From Segatella copri (GTDB lineage Bacteria; Bacteroidota; Bacteroidia; Bacteroidales; Bacteroidaceae): 64,000 bases of DNA. Shown piece by piece: positions 54,255 to 62,648 of the stretch. Every line of letters begins with the position of its first letter. Position 1 is the stretch's first letter. The translations under genes and the position numbers were made by a program. The notes under the pieces are model-generated. The model was not told the origin of the DNA, did not search any database, and worked only from the letters and a program-made list of their open reading frames with translations. The DNA lies in the NCBI RefSeq assembly GCF_009495355.1, contig NZ_VZAD01000042.1, forward strand, positions 1-64,000, read 5' to 3'.

Positions 54255-54935
54255 ATGAAGAAGTTCACTATCTTATCATTCGTTGCAGCCCTGATGGCTG
54301 CTTTCTCTTTCACATCGTGCAATACTGGTGGCGATTCTTACAGCGCTCCAACACTGGATCAGCAGCAGTCCATGATCAATATGCTCGGCTACTCACAGGT
54401 GGGCGGAATGGTTTACTACAACGAGAACAAACTGAACACCAAGGATGTACTCGACACCATTCCTGACATAGTTGCAAGAATCACTTCAGAAACCAACAAG
54501 GACAAAGATGGCAACATCAAGAACCTGTATGCTTCTGTTTCTTTCAAATTCCCAGTTTCTATCCTGAGTAAATTTATTGATGACGACAAGTTGGCTGCAA
54601 AGATTGCAGAGATGGATAAGGTTGACATAAAGGTAAACCTCATACCTTATCTGTATAGTACACAGACATTCATCGCCAACTCTTATGACCTGGAGCTCGG
54701 CAACATCGTAACATCAGAGAAGGAATACAAGAAGGTTACCGTGAAGTTCTACAACAACTATTGCGTAGGTGGCTATCAGACCAACAACAGCACTAAGAAA
54801 CAGTATTTCTGCTTCTATATGCAACCTGCTTACATCTATGTTGATGGTACACAGACAAACCTGCTGAAAGCTAACAGATTCAACAACACAGACTTCCCTC
54901 CTATTTTCCAGTTTACTACCGACAAGCAGAACTAA
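54255..54935 (+). CDS. Small lipoprotein of unknown function
   Basis: A 226-residue exported lipoprotein: signal MKKFTILSFVAALMAAFSFT with the lipobox Cys in FTSCNTGG. The rest is beta-rich with no catalytic motif I recognise. It resembles the short DUF4840-type lipoproteins of Bacteroides in layout, but I cannot confirm that. It stands alone between the tRNA and a convergent transporter gene, with a shared terminator downstream. Confidence 0.7.
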   Translation: MKKFTILSFVAALMAAFSFTSCNTGGDSYSAPTLDQQQSMINMLGYSQVGGMVYYNENKLNTKDVLDTIPDIVARITSETNKDKDGNIKNLYASVSFKFPVSILSKFIDDDKLAAKIAEMDKVDIKVNLIPYLYSTQTFIANSYDLELGNIVTSEKEYKKVTVKFYNNYCVGGYQTNNSTKKQYFCFYMQPAYIYVDGTQTNLLKANRFNNTDFPPIFQFTTDKQN

Positions 54936-55018
54936 GAAAACGAGGAAAAGGCTAAAAGATATTACTCTTCTGAAAAAGAAGTACTCTCTGAATGATTAAA
55001 CGTTCCGGAAACGGAAAA

Positions 55019-55057
55019 GGGCGCATCGACAAATATCGTCGAATGCGCCCTTCTTTT
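55019..55057. terminator. Terminator between lipoprotein and MFS genes
   Basis: The stem GGGCGCATCGAC / GTCGAATGCGCCC has a single bulge and a 7-nt loop, followed by TTCTTTT on the plus strand. It probably ends the lipoprotein transcript and may help end the convergent MFS transcript. Confidence 0.8.
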
Positions 55058-55109
55058 ATGTGTTCCTCGACCAGCAATCTAATCGAGGAATAAAGATTAC
55101 AAGAGTTGA

Positions 55110-56570
55110 TTACTCCTTACGCCAGAGCTTGCTCATATCCTCGAGGGTCTTTCCCTTTGTCTCAGGAACGAGTTTCCATACGAAGATAGCTGCAAGGATA
55201 CAGATGGTGCCATAGAGGCCATAGGTGAACCAATGACCGAAATCGTCGCCAGGAGTAAGGTGCATATTGAACATAGGCACGAAAGTAGAGCTGACGATGA
55301 AGTTGAATATCCACTGGAAGGCGACGGCAATAGCCACTGCAGCACCACGGATAGTATTGGGGAAGAGCTCGGCAATAAGAACCCAAGCGATTGGACCCCA
55401 TGAGAACATGAAGCTGGCACTATACACCATAATACTAATCATGGTGACTGTACTCAAGGCAGCATTACCAAAGGTAAGAGCCACGCCAAGCGCACCTACA
55501 GCCATTCCTATAGAGCCCAAAATGAGCAGAGGCTTGCGTCCCAACTTCTCTACAGTGAAGACTGCCACAAGTGTGAACGATATGTTGACTACACCCATGA
55601 TAACCGTCTGAACCATAGGATTGCCCATACCCATATCCTGGAAGATACGAGGAGCATAGTAAAGCACCGCATTGATACCTACAGCCTGCTGGAATACAGA
55701 AAGCATAACACCTACGAAGATGCACATGAAACCATAAGAGAAAAGCTTCTCGGTTTTCACAGTTACAGTATTCTTGATATCGTGGATAATCTCGCGGGCT
55801 TTCTCCGAACCATTGATCTTGGAGAGGATTCCGAAGGCCTTATCGTCCTGACCCACCATGACAAGATAACGGGGAGTCTCTGGCACGAAACAGATAAGGA
55901 AAGTAAACAAGCCTGCAGGCACCATCTCACTACCAAACATATAACGCCAACCACTCTCGATAGTCCACTGAGCATCCACCATATTGGCAATGGCACCGGC
56001 CGCATCGTATATAGGATTGGCATGAGAACCCATAATCAGGAAGTTGACGAAGTAAACCACCAACTGACCGAAGATAATGGCAAACTGGTTCCAACTAACC
56101 AACATACCGCGCACATTACTTGGTGCAATTTCGCCAATATACATAGGACAAATGGCAGAAGCCATTCCCACGCCGATACCACCGAGCACACGATAGAAGT
56201 TAAACACTACGAGCAAGGTCCAGTCGGCTTGTCCCTGAGGAAGGATATAGCTTTCAGGCTCCATGGATCCCCAGGCAGAGAGGAAGAAGCAAATGCCCGC
56301 AAAGATAAGCGAACGTTTACGACCGAAATTGCTGGCAAAGAGTCCAGACAGTGAACTTCCAATGATACATCCTATCAATGCACTTGAAGAAGTGAATCCG
56401 TGCATAAAATCGGAGTATTCGAAATCATTAGCACCCTTAAAGAATGCCTGCAATCCCTTCTCGGCTCCCGATATCACGGCGGTATCGTAACCGAAAAGCA
56501 AGCCACCGAGAACGGCGACCATCACGATTGAGATAAGATAGGCTTTAGAGCCCTTTTGATTTTGTTCCAT
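55110..56570 (-). CDS. Sugar-porter MFS transporter (XylE/GLUT-like)
   Basis: A 486-residue 12-TM inner-membrane proton symporter. Sugar-porter marks are GGLLFGYDTAVISGAEKGLQ in TM1, NFGRKRSLI between TM2 and TM3, PETPRYLV after TM6, QQAVGINAVLYYAPRIF in TM7 and the C-terminal VPETKGKTLEDM. These are closest in style to D-xylose or glucose/galactose porters; the substrate cannot be set by eye. It appears monocistronic. Confidence 0.92.
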   Translation of the reverse strand: MEQNQKGSKAYLISIVMVAVLGGLLFGYDTAVISGAEKGLQAFFKGANDFEYSDFMHGFTSSSALIGCIIGSSLSGLFASNFGRKRSLIFAGICFFLSAWGSMEPESYILPQGQADWTLLVVFNFYRVLGGIGVGMASAICPMYIGEIAPSNVRGMLVSWNQFAIIFGQLVVYFVNFLIMGSHANPIYDAAGAIANMVDAQWTIESGWRYMFGSEMVPAGLFTFLICFVPETPRYLVMVGQDDKAFGILSKINGSEKAREIIHDIKNTVTVKTEKLFSYGFMCIFVGVMLSVFQQAVGINAVLYYAPRIFQDMGMGNPMVQTVIMGVVNISFTLVAVFTVEKLGRKPLLILGSIGMAVGALGVALTFGNAALSTVTMISIMVYSASFMFSWGPIAWVLIAELFPNTIRGAAVAIAVAFQWIFNFIVSSTFVPMFNMHLTPGDDFGHWFTYGLYGTICILAAIFVWKLVPETKGKTLEDMSKLWRKE

Positions 56571-56663
56571 TTTTTATTAGGTTTTGTGACATTATTACTC
56601 TATTAATACGCATTTTCTCAATAAATATTACGTATAATCTGCCTTTTTCCCCAACTTTTTTCG

Positions 56664-56671
56664 TAAATTTG
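56664..56671 (+). promoter_or_regulatory. Candidate -7 box for metF
   Basis: TAAATTTG matches TAnnTTTG and ends 24 bp before the metF ATG. No clear -33 TTTG. Confidence 0.55.
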
Positions 56672-56695
56672 CAACCAAATTAGACTTTACACAAC

Positions 56696-57652
56696 ATGAA
56701 CATAGCAGATTTTCTAAATAAGGAAGGACAAAAGAGAGGATTCTCCTTCGAGGTACTGCCCCCACTCAAGGGCAACGGAACAGCAGCTCTGTTCCGCACC
56801 ATCGACAGTTTGAAGGAGTTTGACCCACGCTTCATCAACATCACGACGCACCACAGCGAGTACGTATACAAGGAACTCGAGAACGGTCTGCTGACCCGTC
56901 AGCGTGTGCGTAGACGTCCAGGTACCATCGCCATTGCAGGAGCCATACAGAACAAATACGATATTCCTGTGATTCCTCATATCATCTGCAGCGGAGCTTC
57001 TAAGGAAGACATCGAGTATGAGTTGCTCGACCTCCAGTTTTTGGGAATATCCAATGTGCTCGTGCTACGTGGCGACAAAGCCAAAGAAGACCGACAGTTC
57101 ACCCCTACCCCCAACGGACACGCCCATGCCACCGACCTTCTGGAACAGATCAGCCAGTTCAACGAGGGATTCTTCATGGACGGAACCCCCATCAAGCACC
57201 CTGGCGAGAAATTCTACTGTGGAGTAGCATGCTATCCAGAGAAGCATGAGGAGGCGCCCAACTTGGAACAAGACCTCCAGCACCTGAAAGAGAAACAAGA
57301 CCTCGGTGCATCCTATGCCGTAACCCAGCTCTTCTACGACAACCAGAAGTTCTACGACTTCGTGGAGAGAGCCCGCAAAATGGGAATTACGATGCCTATC
57401 ATTCCAGCCATCAAGCCCTTCGCCAAACTCTCACAACTTACCATGGTGCCCAAGACCTTCCACTGCGACATACCGGAAGAACTGGCACAGGAGGTGCTGA
57501 AGTGCAAGACCGACGATGATGCAAAGGCACTCGGCATAGAGTGGACAACCACTCAGGTGAAAGACCTCTTCGAGCATGGCTACAGTCATGTACATTTTTT
57601 CACCGTATCGGCTGTAGAAAGCGTAAAGCAGATAGCTAAAATCCTGTTTTAA
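56696..57652 (+). CDS. metF: 5,10-methylenetetrahydrofolate reductase
   Basis: A 318-residue FAD-dependent TIM-barrel enzyme that reduces methylene-THF to methyl-THF for methionine synthesis. The catalytic Glu region is GFSFEVLPP, followed by FDPRFINITTHHSEYV, VLRGDKA and the TQLFYDNQKFYDFVERARKMG segment. Full length. The delta' gene follows 24 bp later. Confidence 0.95.
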   Translation: MNIADFLNKEGQKRGFSFEVLPPLKGNGTAALFRTIDSLKEFDPRFINITTHHSEYVYKELENGLLTRQRVRRRPGTIAIAGAIQNKYDIPVIPHIICSGASKEDIEYELLDLQFLGISNVLVLRGDKAKEDRQFTPTPNGHAHATDLLEQISQFNEGFFMDGTPIKHPGEKFYCGVACYPEKHEEAPNLEQDLQHLKEKQDLGASYAVTQLFYDNQKFYDFVERARKMGITMPIIPAIKPFAKLSQLTMVPKTFHCDIPEELAQEVLKCKTDDDAKALGIEWTTTQVKDLFEHGYSHVHFFTVSAVESVKQIAKILF

Positions 57653-57676
57653 GTAAACAACCATAAAAAAATATAG

Positions 57677-58837
57677 ATGAAATTCAGCGAAGTGATAGGA
57701 CAGCAGGACGTGAAAAACCGTCTGATGCAGATGGTGGCAGAACATCGTGTGCCCCATGCCCTGCTCTTCTGCGGTCCACAAGGCTGCGGCAAGATGGCCA
57801 TGGCACTTGCCTTTGCCAGCTACCTGTTGGGAGAAAGAGAGGAGGATGCTGAAGACGACTCTCCACAGACCAGACGTGCCACCTCCATGCTTCGCAAATG
57901 GGAACATCCCGACCTACATTTCACCTATCCTACTATTAAACTTGCCAGCATGGGCGACCATTCACCCGTGAGTCTCGACTTCGTCAAGGAATGGCGGGAG
58001 ATGTTGCTCAGCGAAGCTTCCTATCCGCAAATCAACGACTGGATAAGCCGAATGGGCAAGACAAGCAGCGAGAAAGACGGCAACAAGCAAGCCATCATCA
58101 CGGTGGAAGAGAGCGAAGCCATCAGCCACAACATAAGCTTGATGTCGAGCCAAGGAGGTTATAAAATCAGCCTAATCTGGTTGCCCGAGCGCATGAACAT
58201 ACAATGCGCCAACAAGATGCTGAAGCTCTTGGAGGAACCACCAAGACAAACCCTTTTCCTCCTGGTAAGCGAACAGCCCGAGCTGTTGCTCGAAACCATC
58301 AGAAGCCGTACCCAGCGTATCGACTTCAAGAAGATAGCTACTCAGGAACTTGAGCAGGCACTCATTGAGCGACGGGGACTCGACAGGGACACAGCACACC
58401 GCATGGCAAGAATTGCCAATGGCAACTGGAACAAGGCGCTGGAGGAACTCAATGCAGGAAACGAAAACCAGCAGTTCCTCGACCTCTTTATCATGCTGAT
58501 GCGACTGGCGTACATGCGCAAGATACACGACCTGAAGAAATGGTGCGACATCGTGGCGGCATTCAACCGCGAAAAGCAGAAGCGCATGCTCGACTACTTC
58601 ACCCACATGCTCAGAGAGAGTTTTATGTACAACTTCCATCAGGAAGAACTCGTCTATATGACACAGGAAGAGGAAAACTTCGCCAAGAACTTCGCCCGCT
58701 TCATCAACGAGGCCAACATTATCGATATTTTCCACCTTTTCGATGAATGCAAGGCGATGATCAACCAGAATGCCAATGCCAAGATTATCTTCTTCGACAT
58801 GGTACTGAACATCATCGTTATGCTCATCAGAAAATAA
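57677..58837 (+). CDS. holB: DNA polymerase III delta' subunit (clamp loader)
   Basis: A 386-residue AAA+ clamp-loader subunit. The N-terminus FSEVIGQQDVKNRLMQMV is typical. The P-loop is atypical, GPQGCGKMA with Met in place of Thr/Ser, consistent with delta' not hydrolysing ATP. Conserved later motifs are the WLPERMNIQCANKMLKLLEEPP stretch and the SRTQRIDF arginine-finger-type SRC position (here SRT). A separate DnaX gene is not in the window, but the SRC-like variation fits delta'. Confidence 0.85.
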   Translation: MKFSEVIGQQDVKNRLMQMVAEHRVPHALLFCGPQGCGKMAMALAFASYLLGEREEDAEDDSPQTRRATSMLRKWEHPDLHFTYPTIKLASMGDHSPVSLDFVKEWREMLLSEASYPQINDWISRMGKTSSEKDGNKQAIITVEESEAISHNISLMSSQGGYKISLIWLPERMNIQCANKMLKLLEEPPRQTLFLLVSEQPELLLETIRSRTQRIDFKKIATQELEQALIERRGLDRDTAHRMARIANGNWNKALEELNAGNENQQFLDLFIMLMRLAYMRKIHDLKKWCDIVAAFNREKQKRMLDYFTHMLRESFMYNFHQEELVYMTQEEENFAKNFARFINEANIIDIFHLFDECKAMINQNANAKIIFFDMVLNIIVMLIRK

Positions 58838-58926
58838 GAGGAAGTAAAACAAAAAAGCAACAAAAGGCGCAAGCCTTACCAATATATACAAACATAAACT
58901 ATATACATTATAATAATTAGATCATC

Positions 58927-60342
58927 GTGGATTACAAGAATATGAAATTCAGAATGTTCAATGGTTGCGACCGAGGACTCTGCAGATGTGCAGTAGGCCG
59001 ACAGGACCGCCAGCTGAACACATACGACTGGCTTGCCGACGTACCTGGCAATGCCGAGAGCACAGACCTCGTGGAGGTGCAATTCAAGAACACACGAAAG
59101 GGTTACTACCACAACGTGAACAACCTGGACTTGAAGAAGGGCGACGTTGTAGCCGTAGAGGCCAATCCTGGACACGATATTGGCGTGGTGACACTGACAG
59201 GAAGACTGGTGAAACTTCAAATCAAGAAAGCCAACCTCCGTTCTGCCGACGACATCAAGCGTATCTACCGCATAGCCAAGCCCGTGGACTTCGAGAAATG
59301 GGACGAGGCAAAGAGCCGTGAGCACGGAACCATGATTCAGAGCCGACAGATAGCCAAAGACTTGGGACTGAAGATGAAGATTGGCGATGTGGAGTATCAG
59401 GGTGACGGCAACAAGGCTATCTTCTATTACATCGCCGACGAACGTGTAGACTTCCGACAGCTGATCAAGGTGTTGGCGGATACTTTCCATGTACGTATAG
59501 AGATGAAACAGATTGGTGCGCGACAGGAAGCCGGACGCATAGGCGGAACAGGACCTTGCGGGCGAGAACTCTGCTGCGCTACCTGGATGAAGAACTTTGT
59601 CAGCGTAGGCACCAATGCCGCACGTTTCCAGGACATCTCGCTCAACCCACAGAAGTTGGCAGGTATGTGTGCCAAACTGAAATGCTGCCTTAACTACGAG
59701 GTTGACAACTATGTGGAAGCAAGCAAAAAGCTGCCTCCTAAGGATGCTCTCCTACAGACTGCCGATGGAGAATACCATCAGTTCAAGGTTGACATTCTGG
59801 CAGGTCTTATCACCTATTCTACCGACAAGAACTTGGCTTCCAATCTGGAGACCATCAGCGCAGAACGTGCTTGGGAAATCATCAAGATGAACAAGGCTGG
59901 CGAGAAGCCTCTGAGCCTCATCGAGAATGGTAAGGCAAAACCTGCTCCTAAGTCCAGCGACCTCTTGGCAGAAGCTGACTTGAGCCGTTTTGACAAGGCG
60001 AAGAAGAAAAAGAAGAACAACAATCGCCAGAACAACCGTAAGCGTAATGCACAAGGTGACAACCGCCAGCAAGCAGACAACCGCGCAGAAAACAAACAGC
60101 AGGGAGAAAACCGTCAAGACGAAAACAGACAGCAAGGAGACAACCGTCCCAACCGTCAGCAAAACAACCGCAGACGCAACAACAACCGTCCTCGCCCACA
60201 ACAGGGAGAAAACAATAAGGGAGAGGCCAATAAAGCAGAAACCAACAAGGCCGTAGCCAACAAAGGAGAAGGAAACAAAGGCGAAGCCAATAAGGGCAAT
60301 GGAAACAAGAGCGGAGAAAACAAGGCTCCCAACAATGAATAA
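58927..60342 (+). CDS. ricT: PSP1-domain / RicT-like regulatory protein
   Basis: A 471-residue protein. The N-terminal region carries a Cys cluster (NGCDRGLCRC). The PSP1 domain continues through RIGGTGPCGRELCCATWMKNF and MCAKLKCCLNYE, cysteine motifs of the RicT subunit of the Fe-S RicAFT complex. Residues about 355-471 are low complexity, first a basic KKKKKNNNRQNN run, then Gln/Asn repeats and NKGEANK-type repeats, likely disordered. In Bacillus RicT supports RNase Y-linked mRNA maturation; in Bacteroidota its role is unproved. GTG 58927 or ATG 58942 may be the start. Confidence 0.85.
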   Translation: MDYKNMKFRMFNGCDRGLCRCAVGRQDRQLNTYDWLADVPGNAESTDLVEVQFKNTRKGYYHNVNNLDLKKGDVVAVEANPGHDIGVVTLTGRLVKLQIKKANLRSADDIKRIYRIAKPVDFEKWDEAKSREHGTMIQSRQIAKDLGLKMKIGDVEYQGDGNKAIFYYIADERVDFRQLIKVLADTFHVRIEMKQIGARQEAGRIGGTGPCGRELCCATWMKNFVSVGTNAARFQDISLNPQKLAGMCAKLKCCLNYEVDNYVEASKKLPPKDALLQTADGEYHQFKVDILAGLITYSTDKNLASNLETISAERAWEIIKMNKAGEKPLSLIENGKAKPAPKSSDLLAEADLSRFDKAKKKKKNNNRQNNRKRNAQGDNRQQADNRAENKQQGENRQDENRQQGDNRPNRQQNNRRRNNNRPRPQQGENNKGEANKAETNKAVANKGEGNKGEANKGNGNKSGENKAPNNE

Positions 60343-60406
60343 CTGATGAAGCATTCTGTGGCTTAAAACATGAGCCACAGAAGCTATAACTTTCGAGAAA
60401 GAAAAA

Positions 60407-60901
60407 ATGAAGCGATGGGCTTATACCATATGGATAATCATGGGGGCTGTAATGCTCTTCCACTCGTGCAGCGACACTCTGGTGTACGACAAATATGAGC
60501 ACACCCCTATTGCCGGTTGGGAGAAGAACGACATTCTGTCATTTGACATTCCACCTCTGAAGACTTCTGGCACATACGAGCAACAATTAGGGCTCAGGGT
60601 GACAGGAGTCTACCCCTTCATGGGTCTTACGCTTATAGTAAATCAGAGTATCTTTCCTAAAGGCAAAGTTCAGAGTATGGAGAAAATAGAGAAATCGGAT
60701 ACCATACAATGCGACCTGATAGACAAGAGTGGAACTACCAAGGGACAAGGTATCAGTTATTACCAATACAATTTTCCCATCAATGCCTATCGCTTTGCTT
60801 CCGGCGACTCCATCCACATCACCGTCAAGCATAACATGAAGCGTGAGATTCTTCCGGGTATCAGCGACATCGGAATCAAGATGAGCCACATAGGTGAATA
60901 A
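60407..60901 (+). CDS. gldH: Gliding-motility lipoprotein GldH
   Basis: A 164-residue lipoprotein with the lipobox Cys in MLFHSCSDT. The remainder is the beta-sandwich GldH domain (YDKYEHTPIAGWEKNDILSF ... SGISDIGIKMSHI-like end). GldH is needed for gliding and tied to type IX secretion in Flavobacterium; many non-motile Bacteroidales keep it. Its presence fits the sorting-like tails on the C10 peptidases. It follows ricT by 64 bp. Confidence 0.88.
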   Translation: MKRWAYTIWIIMGAVMLFHSCSDTLVYDKYEHTPIAGWEKNDILSFDIPPLKTSGTYEQQLGLRVTGVYPFMGLTLIVNQSIFPKGKVQSMEKIEKSDTIQCDLIDKSGTTKGQGISYYQYNFPINAYRFASGDSIHITVKHNMKREILPGISDIGIKMSHIGE

Positions 60902-60998
60902 ATGGGTAAAAAAACGCAAGTATCTTCATTTTTTGAGGCTATAGGGTAGCCATAATATGGGTTACATAGGATGGCAAGATAAAGACCCACAAAATCAT

Positions 60999-61039
60999 AC
61001 AACAAAAGCGACTTCATAGGATGAAGTCGCTTTTGTTGT
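60999..61039. terminator. Bidirectional terminator between gldH and rodA
   Basis: A 19-bp perfect stem with a 3-nt loop (agg) whose arms contain aaaagcgacttcat and its complement, with A-run and T-run sides that serve both strands. Confidence 0.85.
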
Positions 61040-61072
61040 TTATATATATTTTTCTTGTCGATGAATCGTAGA

Positions 61073-62542
61073 TTAGGTTCTTACCAGATTTCTTCCCGCA
61101 TCGATTCTGAGGAAGATAAAGAGAAGGATGGTAAAGCCCCAGAGCGATGAGCCTCCATAACTGAAGAATGGAAGCGGGATGCCGATAACAGGAGTAAGAC
61201 CCAATACCATACCGACATTAATAAACACGTGAAAGAGGAAGATACTGAGTACACTATAACCATATACTCGCCCAAACTTGAAGGGTTGTCGCTCGGCAAG
61301 AATAATCAGCCTGATGATCAAAGCCAAGAACAGCAGCAACACTCCTGCTGAGCCTAAGAATCCTTCCTCCTCACCTACGGTACAGAAGATGAAATCGGTG
61401 TCCTGCTCGGGCACAAACTTCAGTTTGGTCTGAGTTCCATTGAGAAAGCCCTTTCCCTGAAGACCTCCAGAACCTATCGCAATCTCACTCTGGTGCACAT
61501 TATAACCCGCACCAGCCAAGTCTTCCTCCAGTCCGAGAAGCACATTGATACGCACACGCTGGTGAGGCTCCATCACATTGTTGAGCACATAGTCGGCAGA
61601 ATAGAAGAAAGCCAAGGACCCTAAGGCAAACAAGGCGATGAAATAATAGTTTCTGATGCGTGCGGATAAGCCCTGATAGAACAGGAATCCAATGAGCACG
61701 AAACTTACAATCAACTGAACATAGGTCACATCGAAAGGAATGACGTAAACAGAGAAGAGCATACATCCCAAAGTGATGCCGACAGTATAGAGAAGCATCT
61801 GTACCGTTTGCCGCCCATTGTGAATATAGGTGCTCACCATGCCCGTAGAAAAGATTTGCACAAGTAAGAGCACAATAAACTCGCCTACCGACGTTTGTCC
61901 ATCCCACATCATCACATTTTCGTACTTCACACCCACCACGAAGTAAACCACCATGGCAACGGCAGTAAAGAGAATACTGCCAGGCATTCCTTCACGATAG
62001 AACATAAGGAAGAAGGCAGAATAGACAAGTGCAGAACCCGTCTCGCGCTGTCCCACGATACATATCATCGGAAGGATAATGATAAAGGCTGCAGCAAAGA
62101 AGTCTTTCATGCGATGAATATTGAAGCCATAGCTCGACATAAACTTGGAAATGGCAAGAGCCGTAGCAAACTTGGCAAACTCGGCTGGCTGCAGACGCAA
62201 AGGTCCAAGCACAAGCCACGAACGGGAACCCTTGATACTATGCGGATTGAAGATGGTGGCAAAGAGCAACAGTACCAAGGCGGCATAGATGACATAAGAG
62301 AAGGTGTCGTAGAACCTGTCATCGAGCAACAAGATAATGAAACCGAGCGTGATGGAGGTTCCTATCCAGATAATCTGCATTCCCGAACGAGAACCAAGAC
62401 TGAAAATATCATTGTCGCCATAGGTATAGCTGGCACCACAGACACTTATCCATCCAAAGGTGAGAAGCGCCAGATAAATGCCTATCGTCCACCAGTCGAG
62501 CGAACGAAGCACACCTTGTTGTCTGTTATCTGATTGAACCAT
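61073..62542 (-). CDS. rodA: Rod-shape SEDS glycosyltransferase RodA
   Basis: A 489-residue polytopic membrane enzyme that polymerises lipid II for side-wall growth, partner of PBP2. SEDS hallmarks: GSRSWLVLGPLRLQPAEFAK with the conserved Trp and Pro-Ala-Glu, PEQDTDFIFCTVGEEEGFLG, and the C-terminal GIPLPFFSYGGSSLWGF. It lies downstream of the PBP2 gene with a hairpin between. Confidence 0.95.
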   Translation of the reverse strand: MVQSDNRQQGVLRSLDWWTIGIYLALLTFGWISVCGASYTYGDNDIFSLGSRSGMQIIWIGTSITLGFIILLLDDRFYDTFSYVIYAALVLLLFATIFNPHSIKGSRSWLVLGPLRLQPAEFAKFATALAISKFMSSYGFNIHRMKDFFAAAFIIILPMICIVGQRETGSALVYSAFFLMFYREGMPGSILFTAVAMVVYFVVGVKYENVMMWDGQTSVGEFIVLLLVQIFSTGMVSTYIHNGRQTVQMLLYTVGITLGCMLFSVYVIPFDVTYVQLIVSFVLIGFLFYQGLSARIRNYYFIALFALGSLAFFYSADYVLNNVMEPHQRVRINVLLGLEEDLAGAGYNVHQSEIAIGSGGLQGKGFLNGTQTKLKFVPEQDTDFIFCTVGEEEGFLGSAGVLLLFLALIIRLIILAERQPFKFGRVYGYSVLSIFLFHVFINVGMVLGLTPVIGIPLPFFSYGGSSLWGFTILLFIFLRIDAGRNLVRT

Positions 62543-62602
62543 ATTACTTATTCAAATATCGCAAATCGAGCGAGTTTGGGTTATTAAAAGTTGAAGAAAA
62601 GA

Positions 62603-62632
62603 GGCGCTTCCTTTTGCTTAAGATGAAGCGCC
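62603..62632 (-). terminator. Hairpin between mrdA and rodA (attenuator or terminator)
   Basis: The stem GGCGCTTC / GAAGCGCC (8 bp, 14-nt loop) is followed on the minus strand by TCTTTTCTTC. Since mrdA and rodA are normally co-transcribed, it may be a partial terminator that lowers rodA expression relative to mrdA. Confidence 0.55.
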
Positions 62633-62648
62633 CATCTCCCTGATATTT

